Source: Loxodes magnus
Taxonomy: Eukaryota > Ciliophora > Karyorelictea > Loxodida > Loxodidae
Assembly (NCBI GenBank): GCA_946699065.1
Contig: CAMPDV010001067.1
Span: 1 to 64,000 of the forward strand
Direction of reading: 5' to 3'
Length of the DNA stretch: 64,000 nt
The notes beneath the pieces were generated by a model that saw only the letters and a program-made list of their open reading frames with translations, was not told the DNA's origin and made no database searches. Numbering within the stretch: position 1 is the stretch's first letter; every line of letters begins with the position of its first letter. The position numbers were made by a program, and so were the translations under genes. Shown here in pieces: positions 26,900-40,664 of this stretch.

Positions 26900-28213
26900 T
26901 CAAATATGAAAAATTAATAGAAATTCGATATTTATACATTAAGGTGAACTATTTTTTTACTATTCAACTATAGTTGTTTTCTGCTCGAATTCATCTTTGC
27001 TTTGTTGGTCTATACTAGTGGAGCTAATATCTTACTGCTAGCCATTTTATTTTTGCAATTCTTTTTCTTTTGATTCAGTTAAATTGACAGGAGTGTTTTG
27101 ATCTATACTTTGAGAAGAAGTATTATTTATATTATTTTGACCTTGTATTTTCTTAGATAAAGTAGAATCTTCTTATACATCCTCAATTATTCTGTTTATA
27201 TCTGGTAAAGGAGATTCTTCCTAAGGATCTACACTCCTTTTATTGTCGAAAACTTTATTAATATCAATCTATTTTGAATTCAATCTAATTTCTTCTTACT
27301 CAAATTCCTAAATACTTACTACTTCTTATACCTTATTCATTTCGTTAGACTTTTCAATATTGTCTTAAGAAGAGTTAGACTATTCTGGATTGATATCAGG
27401 CTATTCATTAGCACTTTGGATTTCTTTTTCCTTTTCAATATTGTCAGCCTACACTTCTTACTCGTCAAAAATTTTAAATTTATCATACTGAAGCTGATTT
27501 TTATACTTGTAATGATAGAAAATATAAGTTAAAAACATAAACCCGTAAGCTATAAATAGTAAAGTAGCTCCTGCATCTGTTGTTACTTCATCTACATGCA
27601 TATTGTTTTCAAGCGAATAGGTTAACCCACAATAGAATATAACAGCAGCAAGTAAACTAAAGTGCTGAAGATGAATAAAAACCCCTGACTTTATTTTACT
27701 TCTTAAGAACTTGCAACTCTTTATTTGCTTTATATGAAAAACTGGCATAAATAAGCAGAGTATCCCTGAAATTACCGATATCCCTCCGAAAAGTCCTACT
27801 AGCACTCCTACAGCTACCATTTAAGCAATTCCATCACATCAAGATGAAAAAGTCTAATCATAGTCCATTAAAGTATTACATTCATCACATAGACAGAATT
27901 CTTTATTAAGCACATAAATATCAATAAAGTATGGTGCATGTGTATCATTAGGATTAATGCATAAATCACCAAAAGTATTGTAATTTCCTTCGTTGTTAGC
28001 AATGTCTTCTAAATTATCATCTCATGTAATTAGATCAGTTAGAGAAAAAAAATCGTAATACTCATTATCTTCAACTTAGTAAGTTTCTGAGAACCTATAC
28101 GCTTTTAATCTATACCATCTAGGGATACTAAAAGCAATTAATGTTAGTAGCAGGGTTAAAGTTAAAAGAATTCACAATGCTAGAGCTGTTTTCTTTGTAG
28201 GAATTGCAGACAT
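26900..28213 (-). CDS. Four-transmembrane (claudin/PMP22-like topology) protein with Q-rich tail
   Basis: Minus strand, 437 aa in one frame from ATG (28211-28213) to TGA (26900-26902). TM1 is near residues 8-28 (TALALWILLTLTLLLTLIAF). A Cys-containing extracellular loop follows with C-L-C-x2-C and a Trp-Cys pair (SSWCDG). Then come three more TM segments at about 130-155 (VAVGVLVGLFGGISVISGIL), about 175-195 and about 210-235, and a long acidic cytosolic tail rich in Q, N, E and S. Topology and the first-loop cysteines resemble claudin/PMP22-type tetraspans, but the full claudin signature is not present, so membership is only a possibility. The position of TGA after a short run of unremarkable codons is the least certain part; the true end could be slightly earlier if another signal is used. 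Confidence 0.75.
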
Positions 28214-29303
28214 TTAATTTATTAGGAACACTTAATTTTAAATATATTCAATTATACTTTATTGTACTATAAATATGCCAACCTAACTCATCTCACTACT
28301 AATTCTTCTAACAAATCCCACAAGCAATCTTTTCTCAAACCTACAAGCGTGTAAGTATCAGTTTATTAGTACGATCAAGAGCATAGTGCAGAGCAATTTT
28401 ATGATAGGTTATGCTCTAAAGGAAATATTAAAGATGATACAAATAATAAATCTATAACTTAGAAAATTCTATATCAATAGAGATTAAATAAATGAAATTG
28501 ATCCTAGTAGCACCAAGTATAAATAAAGATAATACTAAAAAAGTAAAATGATATAGGTTAAGATCTTTACATAATCAAACAAAAAAAGATTGATGATTGA
28601 AAAATCTTGATGTATATAGCTATTTTAACTATAAAATACCTTAATCTAAAATTTCTAATTTAGTACCCCTCATGCAATAATCTATATTTTATTAATTTTT
28701 AGATGCTTACTAATTTATTTTAAAATGGATATCTCATGTCTTCAAGAAATTCATTTGCTAGTAATAAAGATAAATAAATAGAAAAGCAAAGCAATTCTCA
28801 ATTAGAGTAGAAGAGGGAAAATCTAAATCTAATAAAAGTAATTAAGCCATATTATAAGCTTTTTAAGTTTATCCTAGAAGTCAAAGTTTTTTGATAACAA
28901 ATTGATTGCTTATAATTAAAAAATTTTAGCGCTTTCTTTTTTTTCAAGCTTTGCTGAATCTTACAAATTTATATATTCCCTTTATATTTACAAATATAGA
29001 CTAATTCCTTTTATAATAAATAGATAGAAATAACTATATTGCATATTAAAATTTAATGGAATAGCTTTGTTTCAATTTTAGCCAAAAAACCTTAATATTT
29101 GAAAACCTAAACTTATCTAAGCTAATTTATGATTAAATACCTTTAAATCATTCAAGTAGCATGCTATAGACATAAGATTATTATATATTCTACTGTAATC
29201 CCTGTAATGAAAATAAAGAAACTTTTCTTTTTCAATATAAAGTTTAAAATTTTTTGAAGTTAAATAATTTAATGGAATTTACAATTAAATAAAAGGTTTT
29301 AAA
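28214..29303. other. 1.1-kb spacer, nothing recognised
   Basis: AT-rich DNA between the start of the four-TM gene and the end of the PUB-domain gene. A/T runs only; no motif, structure or repeat seen. Confidence 0.45.
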
Positions 29304-29781
29304 TCACTTATTAACCACAACTTGGATATCTATACGAGCTAGTTTTAAATCGTTAACTGAATAGTTAGGAGCTAGTACTATACAATCTTCATTTTATATG
29401 TTCTGATTTATAAAGCCAATAGTTTTCATTATTTTCATTCCAAATTAATATTTTCCTATTTTTTCTTTAAAAGCTTGATTTTCCTAGAATAGAAAAGCTT
29501 ACCAATTTAATATTTTGATACTTTTAATCTTAAGGATTATCTATAATATTTCTAATTATTTTGAGTATTGTTTCAATAGATGCTTTAAAATTTGCTTCTG
29601 ATTTGCATTCTATTTTAAGTTTTGATATTAATTCTTCTAGCTTTACTGTCTGGTTTTCAGAATTTGCTTGAATTTAATTCTGTTTCTATTTATTTCTCTT
29701 TACTTACTCTCGCTTTTTGTTGTCTTAGTTATTATTCATGTCACTGTGAGATTCTTTTTTCTAAGCTTATGTGCAGCCCAT
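29304..29781 (-). CDS. PUB-domain protein
   Basis: Minus strand, 152 aa after removing a 19-nt intron at 29484-29502 (GTAAGCTT...TCTAG), from ATG (29779-29781) to TGA (29304-29306). The N-terminus MGCTQAQKK could be myristoylated. A basic Q/N-rich linker precedes a compact domain from about residue 45. ASIETILKIIRNIIDNPQD, then KYQNIKL, the splice point, and a second half (FGMKIMKTIGF, ending LKLARIDIQVVVNK) match the PUB fold of PNGase, UBXN6 and HOIP. In those proteins it binds the C-terminal tail of the p97/Cdc48 ATPase. A p97-adaptor role in ubiquitin or ER-associated pathways is inferred. The intron falls inside the domain and its removal is needed to continue it. The protein is short for the family and carries no second recognisable domain. 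Confidence 0.8.
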
Positions 29782-30574
29782 TTACCAAATTAACACTTTT
29801 AAATTAAAAAATTTAGAATATTTTATAGTCAATAAATTTAATGCCTTTTATAAAATGTCAATAGTAGCTTTAAGATCCAAATTATTATACTTTTTTAGAG
29901 TATTAAGTAGTAGTAAAGTGGCCCTAATTAATAGAATAAAAGCTAGGAGTATTTCTTTATTTGGCAAAAGGAATGAAACGCTTTACAATATTTTAGGGAT
30001 TCAATTACTTAGATAAATAGTTTATTTACTTATTCTTCTCTATATATACATTTAAGGAGAGCTTTCTATTCCTAGCATCTATTAATATTACAGTTACATT
30101 TAGTTAACTTAAACCTATTATTTAATATAGAGGCTTCCTCTAAACTACCAAGAATACTTTTTGTACCTTGATATTTTGAACTTATTATATAAGAGGCTAT
30201 AAAGTAATTACCTTGTGGGAAAATAAGTATTCGATCAAGGTGTACTAATAGGTTTGTATACCTATAATCTTCTCTATTTAAAATAATGTCTAAATAAACA
30301 GCTGCTATGATTTTAGATTTACAGTTAGAAAATAGTTCCCACATGTTTTTATGTAGGTGAGAAAAAGAATTATAGAGTAGAGGGAAATTGAAGTATAAAT
30401 AGGAATTAAATCCGTTAGGAGTCAGTTGGGTATATTTTCGTATAATGAAATTCTTAGTTATATCGAAATTTAACGTTATTTTTTTATTTTCTTTACATTT
30501 TTTAGAATTTTTTTCTTATGAAGAATTAAATTTTCTCTTTTAAGCAAAATCAGTACGAAATTATATAAAAAATA
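29782..30574. other. Spacer before the Myb gene
   Basis: About 0.8 kb. A minus-strand frame at 30072-30344 stays open even for standard stops (90 codons) and continues further with TAA/TAG as Gln, but matches nothing I know and uses codons unlike neighbouring genes. Otherwise AT-rich spacer and the Myb promoter region. Confidence 0.4.
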
Positions 30575-32029
30575 ATGGACAATCCCTTCCTAAGGAAAAA
30601 ACCTCAAAAACAATAAAGCTAAATAAAGTAAGGACCATGAACTCCTAAGGAGGATCAAATACTAACTGAATTAGTTAGAAAAAATGGACCTTAGAAATGA
30701 ACTTTTATAGCTGAAAGTTTACCTGGAAGAGCAGGAAAATAGTGTAGAGAGAGATGGCATAATCATCTTAATCCAGATATCAAGAAAAGTAAGTGAAATG
30801 ATAAGGAGGAATGAGTACTCTTTCTTTGTCATAAGTGGATAGGAAATCGTTGGGCATAGATAGCAAAGTATCTTTATGGAAGAACAGATAATAACATTAA
30901 AAATCATTGAAATTCCTCAATGAAAAAGAAGTCTGCTTCATTTTAGAATAGATACAATGATGAAATTATGCTAGAAAATTGCAAGCATATTCAAAAAATT
31001 CCTTTAGAATTTTAGTTCTAAACTAACATGGCACTTAAAAAGAAACGAGGAAGAAGATCTCTGACTGAAGGATATCTTAACGAAAACAAATTCAAAAATT
31101 TATAGTGCTGTATATGCTTCAAATCTATATTTAACAAAGCTAAAAAAGTCCTAGCTGAGCACTATCAACATAACAACATTCTTACAAATATTGATCAAAT
31201 AAAGGAAGAAGATGAAAGTGAAACGAGCTTTTAAGAAGATGAATAGTAAGAAACAATTGAAAATGAATAATGTGAACAAGAAGAACTTATACAAGTCAAA
31301 GAAGAAGAAGAGTAACTTATAATAAATCCTGCTAGCATTATTAACAATGTTAATGTTATACCCAATAAAAACAAAATAAACCAATTTAACATTCTATAAT
31401 AGGAAAATAATGTGATCACGTAAGACTGCAAGGCGTATAAGTCCGTTTCATGTAGTTATAATTAAGGTTAAGTTTTCAGAATGTTGAATTTCAACAATCA
31501 TGAAACATAAAAATTTCCCTAGAACCAATATGATTGGGTTCCAGTTCCTTAATAGAAAGAGAAAGCTCAGTAGCAAGAATGGGAATAAAATAAATATTTT
31601 GAATATGAAAACCTAAACTTTTATGGAGAAACCTTAAACCAAGATCATGAATTTTAAGAGATGGATATTTTGTAAAGCAACCCTGAAGTGGAGTATATGT
31701 TTTATGAACCTCCCAAACAAGAAATCTAAGAACAGCAATTGGAATTTAAGATCCAAGAGTGTTAATATCCGAAGACATCCAAGATAAACATAATATACAA
31801 TAGGTAAACTAAAACAGTTGATATTGATACTTAATCTAGAGAAATGTGTTAGAGTGATTGCATATAGATGATTGAAACTCCAATAAAAAAAAGGAATTAA
31901 TTAAACGATTCTTACGAATGCTTTTAATTAGATGATACATTTTATGAAAGTCCTAGCCTGTAAGTTTTAATATATAGTTTGCTAAACTTATAGAATAAAG
32001 CTGATAATGAGCTATACCTTTGTGATTGA
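30575..32029 (+). CDS. R2R3-type Myb transcription factor
   Basis: A 484-codon frame from ATG 30575 to TGA 32027-32029. Two Myb repeats span residues about 20-125. R2 has the tryptophans in GPWTPKED, QKWTFIAE and RERWHNHLNP; R3 has SKWNDKEEW, GNRWAQIAKYL and NIKNHWNSSMKKK. Five of these invariant tryptophans are TGA and the others TGG, which is the clearest proof of the code. The GRTDNNIKNHW end is the standard DNA-recognition helix. A C-x2-C pair (QCCICFKS) follows at about 175, then a long acidic Q/N-rich tail, plausibly an activation region. An 18-nt GTAAG...TAG segment at 31960-31977 is a likely intron near the 3' end, but it preserves the frame. Nuclear, sequence-specific DNA binding is expected; targets unknown. 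Confidence 0.95.
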
Positions 32030-34340
32030 TAGCTATTTAATCAACTTTCAATTAATTTATATGTATTTTTACCTTTATAAACTTTACTTTTAGTATAAAC
32101 TAATTAGGTCTAAATTCACAGAGAGTATACATTTAAAAACTATTAATAAGACATTCTTTACCAAAGCTATAAGATCTTCTCAAAGTACTATTTAGTAGAT
32201 ATTTTAGTAACGATTGCCTTCTTTTTTACTTAAATACTCTAATAGACTTCTAATTCTTTTAATTATACCTTTGTTGCCAAATTAAGATTTATATACTTTT
32301 ATAACTAATTAATAGTTAAAAGTATAACTGAAGCTTTACTCTAGAATTTAAGTTATCTATTAGTAAATGATGCTATAAATGAGTTATATTAATAGTAAGT
32401 ATTTAGCTAGCTTAGATTTATACAGATAAGACAAACTCTATTAGAAATAATTCGAAATTACAAGCTTCAAAGCTTATCATAACCATAAATAAGCATCTTT
32501 TAAAAGTATGGTATCTTATTAAGAAACTCAGTTGCATACTTTTGAATACAATTATTAAATAAATTCCATAAGTGATCCTTTAAAATAGTTCTAATTTTAA
32601 ATCCAGATATGTATCAAATAAGAGCTATTATAAAACTTATTTTAGATATACTTAAAGATATGGAAATTAGAACTTTTATAAAGGCTAAAGGATTACTATA
32701 TAAAACTTTAAATATAAGCATAATAATTAAATTTTAGCTTGAGGGTTTTAAACATCCTTAGTACAAAACTAATTACAACATCTTTAATTTTTCATAATAT
32801 AGTCAGAGATATTATTACCTTAATAAATAACTAAATACTCTTAAAGCATTCATCTAAATTTTTTTACAATATAGCATTTTGTATTTATACTTAATATATT
32901 ATTTCAATCTTAGAATAATTAGTTACAATAACCTAGAACTTAAAATTACTATAGCCTAAATTTAAAAAACAATTTTATCTTCTTAAATACTTAGTTATAT
33001 TGAAAGTAAATAGCACCAAACATTTAGATTATTGTAAATTATTTTATTAAATTATGGATTAAAATTAGTTTCTAACTACTGTTTTCCTTTAAAAAGTAGA
33101 AATTTTACTTTTATACCTTTATTTTTAATTCAAGCTTTATAGAGAAAATTTCATTTGGTGGTATAATATTAGACTACATATAGCTTCTCCTTTTAATGGA
33201 GTATAAACGTTATTATTTTAAAACTTAATTTTGAAAAACTGAGTTTGATTGCTTAGATTTATTAAAAAATTACTATTTCTCTAGGCATTCAAAAATAGTA
33301 AAATTAAGCAAGGTTAAATTTAATCAATTAGACTGCATAAACTAATTTAAATCTCTTATGCTTAATTTTATTTCCTTAGTTTACATTGATACCGATTATA
33401 GCTTTAGAAGTGTAGAATGTAAGTTTAAAGAATTAGAATTAATAAATTAGAAGAAGCAGGTATATTAAGTGTGAATGGTAGTTAATCTATTCAATTCATA
33501 AGATTGATTAGGATAAAAGAACCATTTTAATCTGCTTATTGTATATAAATGATTTCCTCACTTTAGTTAAGTGTAAGCATTTGAATACATTCTTTATATC
33601 ATACGATATCATTGAACTTTATTACACTAACTTTTCTATTTTGATAGTATTTTGAGGAATTCTAATGAAATTAATAATAATGTTAAATGAAAATCTATAA
33701 GCAATAGAAAGTTTAATTAAAGCAATCTAATATGATTCAATAATAAAATACACTAACAGTAGGATTTTTTATTTATACAGTCTAGGATAGAAACTAAATT
33801 CATTAGTCTAGAAAGTCAGTTGATATTATTTAAAAGGTAATTAGTCAACTAATGTTTATAATAAGATGAAAGCATAATTGAACTCATTTTAGCGGTAAAG
33901 TTAAATAGTTGTTTATTAAATGTTAAAAAGAATATAAAGAGATAGTAACTAAATAAATCTATTTAGGATTAAGTGGTTAATATATTAGGCTTTCTGCTTT
34001 TAATGTTAACTAATACTCCCAAAGTTGAAGTCTAATTGAGATCTTAAAATAAAATATATAAGCACTAAGTTAATTTATAGCAAATGATAAATTAGGGAAA
34101 TAAAATATCTTTAAAAACTAATTTAAAAGCATGTAATAATGAGGTATCTAGTAATCAATTCAAAAGAACTAATAATCATAATTGATTGATATTAAATGAC
34201 TAAAAAAATATTGAGTAGACAGAAGAATAAATCGGGCAACTAACTTCAAACACAAAGTAAAAATTAATTTCATAATTCCTTAATTAAAAATATCTGCTAA
34301 GGGTTTACATTTTTTAATTATTTAGTCTCTAATAATTATA
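32030..34340. other. 2.3-kb spacer, nothing recognised
   Basis: AT-rich sequence between two plus-strand genes. I see no protein motif, RNA structure or repeat that stands out. Confidence 0.45.
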
Positions 34341-35720
34341 ATGAAAATTAAAACTATTGTATGATACATAATCACCACTACTCAGTTGCTTTATGCATAA
34401 AATTCTTGGTCTTTATCAATCTTTCAAACAACAGTAATTTAAGATTTTCCAACTCCAAAATCCTAAAAATTTAATTATCTTACAGTTTAGGTTGATATTT
34501 TATCTGGCAACTATAATTGTTCATTGGCTGCTAATTAATCCCTTGATAGTGAATAATAGAATCTTCAAAAGTACGAAATAGTGGATTGAAATGGATATTA
34601 CCAACACAAGAAATATCTATTTTTATCTTTGCAAGCTAACACTGATTATACCATTGTAGTCTTAAACTTCTAGGCGCTATAAGACGAAAAAGGTCTATAA
34701 TATGATATCTCTTTTCATTATTCCTACTTTTAACAATGTCCTATTAACTGCAATAATAAAGGATTTTGCTAAGATGAGTGCTAATGCGATTATAACTGAG
34801 TAGATATAGATTGTAGTTCTCTTTCTTTAGAGATTTAAGATAAAGATAAAATTAAAATGACTATTTCAAGTTAGCAGACGACACTACTTAATCTTAGAAA
34901 CTGAGAATAGTTGATCTTCTTGGAAATAAATTACAAAACTTAGTCAACTTAGAGCTTGAATATGCTAATTAAAAGCAAAACATATGGAAAGTCATAACTT
35001 CCTTCAATTTACGAATATTAGAATCAAATAATGCTACAGTCTTAATAAACCTTTAGCTTCTAAATTTACGATGATTAGTGATACTTTAAAATAATAAATT
35101 AAAACAATGCAGATATTGAGTTCACTATTTAGTTTATATTAACCAAAGATAGCAGTGAAAAGAGTGATATCTCCAATTTTAAGATTGTTGTAGTCACACT
35201 TTCAGTTTGTGTTTTTTTGATGTTACTATGATTGTTATGCTATGTAGTAGTAGCTTGGAAGATTAGAAATAATATTCAGATAACTTCTATCTAAGAAGCG
35301 ACGTAAAATAACTAAAGCAATGTTGCTGATCTTAAGATTTACTTAAATTTTCCAAATATTTTATTTAAAGATTTAGATGAAAAAAGTCATAATAACTAGT
35401 TTTAATGTGTTATTTGCTTGGATTAGTTTATTCCAACTGATGAAATTAGAGAACTTCCTTGCCGACATATTTTTCACTAAAAATGTATAGATGAATGAAT
35501 GAAAAATTATACAACTTGCTGTATTTGCAAAAGAGACTATATAAACTATAACCAAGAGGAAACATTTGAATATACTAATATTACAACAGTCCAAAATAAT
35601 CCCTCTCACTAAGTCGTCATCGATCCTTCGATAGACTAGCTAGATAACAATTTTCTCAACAATCAGAGATAGACTATTCAATTTTCTAGGATCTAGGAAA
35701 TGTCAAGTTCTTAGTTTTGA
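34341..35720 (+). CDS. Single-pass membrane RING-H2 protein with EGF-like segment (putative E3 ubiquitin ligase)
   Basis: One frame of 459 aa, ATG 34341 to TGA 35718-35720. Residues 1-20 form a signal peptide (IVWYIITTTQLLYAQ). A lumenal or extracellular domain of about 260 residues includes an EGF-like cysteine cluster at about 133-157 (CPINCNNKGFCQDECQCDYN). A TM helix lies at about 282-308 (VVVTLSVCVFLMLLWLLCYV). The cytosolic part carries a RING-H2 finger, C356-x2-C359-x14-C374-x-H376-x2-H379-x2-C382-x10-C393-x2-C396, with the conserved Trp386 (CIDEW) encoded by TGA. The arrangement recalls PA-TM-RING/Goliath-like ligases, with an EGF-like module instead of a clear PA domain. E3 activity toward membrane or endosomal cargo is inferred from the RING. 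No intron is needed. Confidence 0.93.
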
Positions 35721-38273
35721 CATTTTTGTTAAATATAAATTTTTCTCTAAGTCACAAGTTCTCTGTAGAAGCATTAATGCAAATAATTGAAAGGAAATAT
35801 ATAAGAAGAGTCTGAATTATTTCTATTTATCTTTGCTTTTAAATTTTTATCTGCTTAAATAAAAAAAATATATATTTACTGCTTAAAATTTCACTATCTA
35901 ATAAACTCTTTAATATTGATTACGACTTTCTCATGCAAAATATACATTTAAACAAATCATTGATTTGAGTATTTTTATTCCTTAAAACTTTAAAGCTAAA
36001 ACATTTATTTACACTTTATTTGCAAATATTTACTCCAATTACCAACTTAATCTCATTTTAAGATTCTTTCTGTTTCTTTAACTTTAAATTTGTCATTTTT
36101 ATAGAAAAAATTATCCAAAACCTGTACTAAAATGTAAATAAAGCAATACTGTAAAGCACTGAGTTTTGCTATTTTCTTTCTTTTAGATAAAAGATTCTAA
36201 CTAGTGTTTTAAAGATAATATATTTACAATTAAGCATTAAAATAGAAAAGGTATTAAATAATTAAGAAAACTATCTTTATATGCATTTTAAATTATAAAT
36301 AGGATAATAGATACAACTACTTTTATTTAGTTTAACTAATATTTCTTTTAGAAACTTATATTATAAATAATTAAGTTAAAGTATGTAGATAAATCATTCG
36401 TATAGATAAAATAAGACCCTCATAGCATATCAGATTATCTTATATAATAATTTGTTCTATGAGTTGATGTAGTAGCTTTTTAAAAAATCCTTTCTTAAAC
36501 TAATCAAAGAAGCTAGTAATTGGCTGAGAAGTTATAAAGTATTTTTCTATTCCCAAATGAAAAGATTTATCAGTGGACTAATATTTATGAATGTCTAGCT
36601 TATTTTGTATTTAAGTAATAAAATATATAATTGAACTAATAAACTTGGAAATTAGTAATTTGAAAAGAGATACTTGTATATTAACTGGAGGTATAAAGCT
36701 TAAGCTTGATAAATTTAATAGCTATTACTTTTAAAAGGATTTAAAACTATACTAGAAGTAGAAATATAAATAATTAGTAAGTAATTAAATAAAAGGTAAA
36801 ATAGAAGAGAAAAGCTTTGCTTAAATAGCTAATTGAAGATATTATATAAAATTTATAAAAGTAAAGGTAAAAATAAATTCAATAAGTGTTGCTTAAATTA
36901 GAAAATTAATGAAATAAGATTAATTAAAGAATAAAACATTTGTTATAGCTACAATAAACCTTAACTTTATATGTATTACAATTATAATTAAAAGTTTAAT
37001 TAAAAAAAGCAAAAAAAAGGAAAAGATTGTTTCGAAATAAAAAATTTAACAAAGAAGTTAAATGAAATAAAAAGGAATAATTAAATATTCCATTATCATA
37101 TAAATGAGGTTTAACGCAAAAATTAAAAATAGAAAAAGCAAAATTAAAATTAAAGTTTAATAAATATAAAATTTAAAAGCAGCAGATTATAGATATATTA
37201 TCTTAATTAAATTTAATTTGAGATTTTAATAAATTAGAAGTCTAATTTAATAAGTTCTGAAATTAAAAAATAGTATTTATTTTATATGCCTAAAAACTTT
37301 AAAAGGAAGGCATAAAGAAAAATTAAATAAAAAGTTAAAACTAATTATTATTAAACTATTACTTGACTTTAAAGCATTTTCTATTAAGAAAAAAGAATTA
37401 AACGATAATATAAAAAAAATCTTTAAAAGTATATATTTAATAATTAAAATTAAAAAAATATAAATAAAATAGATATAATTTAGAATAGATATTAATAACC
37501 AAGTAGAGGAATATACTTATAGAAATGTATTAAACATTTTAAAATTTAGATTTAAACTACAGTAATTAAAATAAATTAATTTAAATTAAATGATAATAAG
37601 CTTTTAAAAAGGTTAATTTTCTTTTATTAATCTAACTTATTTCTACATGTATTAATTCTATTTATAAACATATTAATTTTTATTAAAAATTGAAAAATTC
37701 TCCAGAAAAATAGCTTTTTCTAAATATGTAGATTTTTAGTAAATTAATAAGCGATTTTATTCCTGTTTGTCAATTTCTAAAATGATTGATTTACATATTT
37801 ATTTTGTAAATATACATAATTATGAAAAAGTTTATCTCTAGCAAAATATAATAATATATTATAATCTCTTTCAATCCTCACTATCTATACAAAGAAGGTC
37901 TAATATGCTTATAAAATATTAGTTGATTTTCTAATATATCTGTTTATTTAATAATTACAGATATAAAGGTATTAAATAATGATTTATGAGCCTTGCTAAT
38001 CTAACTATATTAAAATAGTTATTAATTTATTGATGGTGTTGCCTAAATTAAATACTGCTATTTCAATCTTAATTATATTAATCTATTATAATCTTTTTAA
38101 TTAGTTCTGAAATAGATTTGGTTTTAGTTTGAAAGATTAGAATTATCTCTTCATAATATTATTCTCATTTGGTCATTTAGATATTAATTTATTAATGATT
38201 ATAGAATTAATTGTAAAATTAAATTAAAAGACATCTAAAATACTAACTCTATTGCTAAATTAAATGGACAGAT
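35721..38273. other. 2.5-kb very AT-rich spacer; composition shift begins
   Basis: From here the sequence becomes markedly more AT-rich, with long A/T runs. No coding frame, RNA-like island or clear repeat is seen. Confidence 0.5.
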
Positions 38274-40664
38274 TCAATAAAGAGATATTTTTACTTCAAT
38301 CAAATTAAAATATAAACAATTTATGAATATATCATGCAAGAAAAATCTTTGAGTGGAACTCAAAGATAATATAGTAATTTTAAAAATTATATCTATATTT
38401 ATAATTTTTTTATTAACTGGACCTATTACTTATTTATTAGCTTATTAAATAACTTTTTAGTTGTTCATCTTTTCCTCTTCAACATTCTAGAGAATATTTT
38501 TATCGATCAAATTGAATAGTTTTATGTCTATAAGATTTTCTGATTTATTGTTAAGAACTTAACTGCTGAAATCAAGTACTTTGTCTAACTCTCTAAATAC
38601 TGCAATATTTTCTATTGTAGAATTTTTCCTTAGTTTTAAAGAAGGAGTTAAAGCGAACACTAAATTGCTCTTTGATTCAACTTCATTTGCTTTAATTATT
38701 GGTTTAGAAATATAATTAAAAACAGTTAACTGATCTTCATTGAAAATAATTGTTTTGAGCTTTTCAAGTTCTATCAACTTTTTGAGTAGGAAATCAGCTT
38801 CCAAATAATCATGAATGGCCTCATCAGCTTTTTCCAAAAGAGCAAATCTTTTATGGCTTATATTTTTAAACTAAGTTTATCTATCTCCTCTTTAAAATAT
38901 CCTCGCAAATTTGTAAAAATAGTACTAAAAGAAGTTTAATTTTAAATGTCTCTCTTTTTTAATTTTTGTTTCTAAATATAAATTCTTTTTTTCACTTGTC
39001 ATATGTAGGTTTATTATATCTTATTATTTTTGGCTAACAGGTTGATTTTATACAAGATCGGTATTTGTATCTCCTCTCAATCTATAGAAGCTTCCTCCTA
39101 TAAATTATTTAATTTTATCTCTTCAGGCTTTTAAAATTAAAATTTTGACTATTAAGTTATTATATTTGATCTTCAAACATTTTTTCCGGTTTCATTTAAC
39201 TTTTCTGAGTTTTTATAATTTCTTCTGTATTTACTGTTTTTTCTGTCTAGTTTTCTTAAATATCAATCATTGCATTTTCAGTAAAATTATTTTATGATTC
39301 TATATGTGTATTTTAATTTTCCTAGTTTATTATCTAATTTTTATTTATATCATTATGTTCAGATTCTTAATCTTCAACTTTATTTTATTTAGCTTCGTCA
39401 AGTTCACTTTAGTTTTCTTCTTCAAAAGGAACAATCGAAGCGATTTTATTTTTAGGCTTTTTTTCTTGCATTTTTTCATCCTGAATTTATTTATGATAAA
39501 GGGTCTGGCTCTTTGGGAGGAAGACCAGGATTCTAATCAAGGGTAGTATTTAACTCATGATGAATTTAACTATTTTTGGTGCTCTAAATTTTATTTGCTA
39601 TTTATATTGAATTTTATTACAGTTCTTCAACATCAAAGATCTCATTTACGAAAATAATAGCGAAAGCGTATTTCGAATATATTTAAACAAGCAAGCAACA
39701 TAAAATTATTATTATATTGAGTATACCTCCAATCTAAGAAATCACATCTTAGATCTTTTTATATCGTCTCTTATATTGCAAAATATTATCAGCTGAATAT
39801 ATTTAGACATTAAAGATATAAGGATTCTGAAGATTTTAATTTGAATTAATTTCTATTTAATCTTAATCAATTATCACATCTTTTACTATCTAGTCGTTTT
39901 GCATCAAGAGTCCATCATCTGTTTCTATTTCTACGATTTTGAAAAAAATATGGGTATACTTGTAGGAATATAAGTCAAGTGATTAAAAATATGTGTTTAG
40001 GATGGTCTTAATAGGATTTTTGTGATTTGAAATATCAATAGTTTTGTCGGAAAAATAAAGACTAAAATATAACTAGTTAGTAATCATATTTTCAATTTAG
40101 TTTAAAGGAGCACATTGTATTACTGAATCTGAGTAATTTTAATCAATCTTCACTTTAATAAAAATGCTGCTCATTTTAGGCTCTGTTCATCATCCTCCTA
40201 ATTCAAACACTGAAAGATCAAAACACGTTGAGATATAATAGCCAGGATAGGGTTTTAAAAATTCTTCTTCAAAACCTTGAAAAAAACTTACATTGCATTA
40301 CTTTATTGGAATTGGCTTTTATCAAGTACCCTAAGAATCCACTATTGTATATCCGGCTTCAATTTTAAAATATGAAGGAGAAACTTAAACAATATTGGTT
40401 TCATTTGAAAAGACAAACGCAAAAGTAAAATTATTATTCCAATATATTATCAAGGACGATATTGCTAATTTATCGTTTAAATAAGAATATTTGGGTTGCT
40501 TTTATCAATCATATCTTTTCCCATATTAATAAAGGCAATAAAAAAAGCGCATAAGTACAAATAGACAAAAATATTCCAATGGAAGTATGAAATCCTTTTG
40601 AACCTTTATATGTTAAGTTAATTTTAGTTGGATAAATATCTAATAAATTTAGGCGAGCTAGCAT
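38274..40664 (-). pseudogene. Third copy of the two-TM membrane protein family, frame-broken
   Basis: Minus-strand homologue of the intact genes at 47352 and 58180, recognisable end to end. It starts LDIYPTKINLTYKGSKGFH and has TM1, the Cys-bearing ectodomain (ISTCFDL, IQCAPLNQIE), TM2 after SQIGGILNIIIILCC, and the C-terminal domain (DYLEADFLLKKLIELEKLK, 38559-38837). At least four single-base shifts separate these parts: near 40528-40535 (end of TM1), near 40436 (one A missing relative to copy 47352), in the A7 run around 39449-39475, and near 38840. The linker is diverged. It may be a pseudogene or contain assembly errors. In the final segment coding likeness stops near 38460, while the first in-frame TGA is at 38274. 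Confidence 0.75.

Noticed and set aside
30072..30344. 90-codon minus-strand ORF open even to standard stops
   Set aside because: No TAA/TAG Gln codons within it, unlike real genes here, and no family resemblance.
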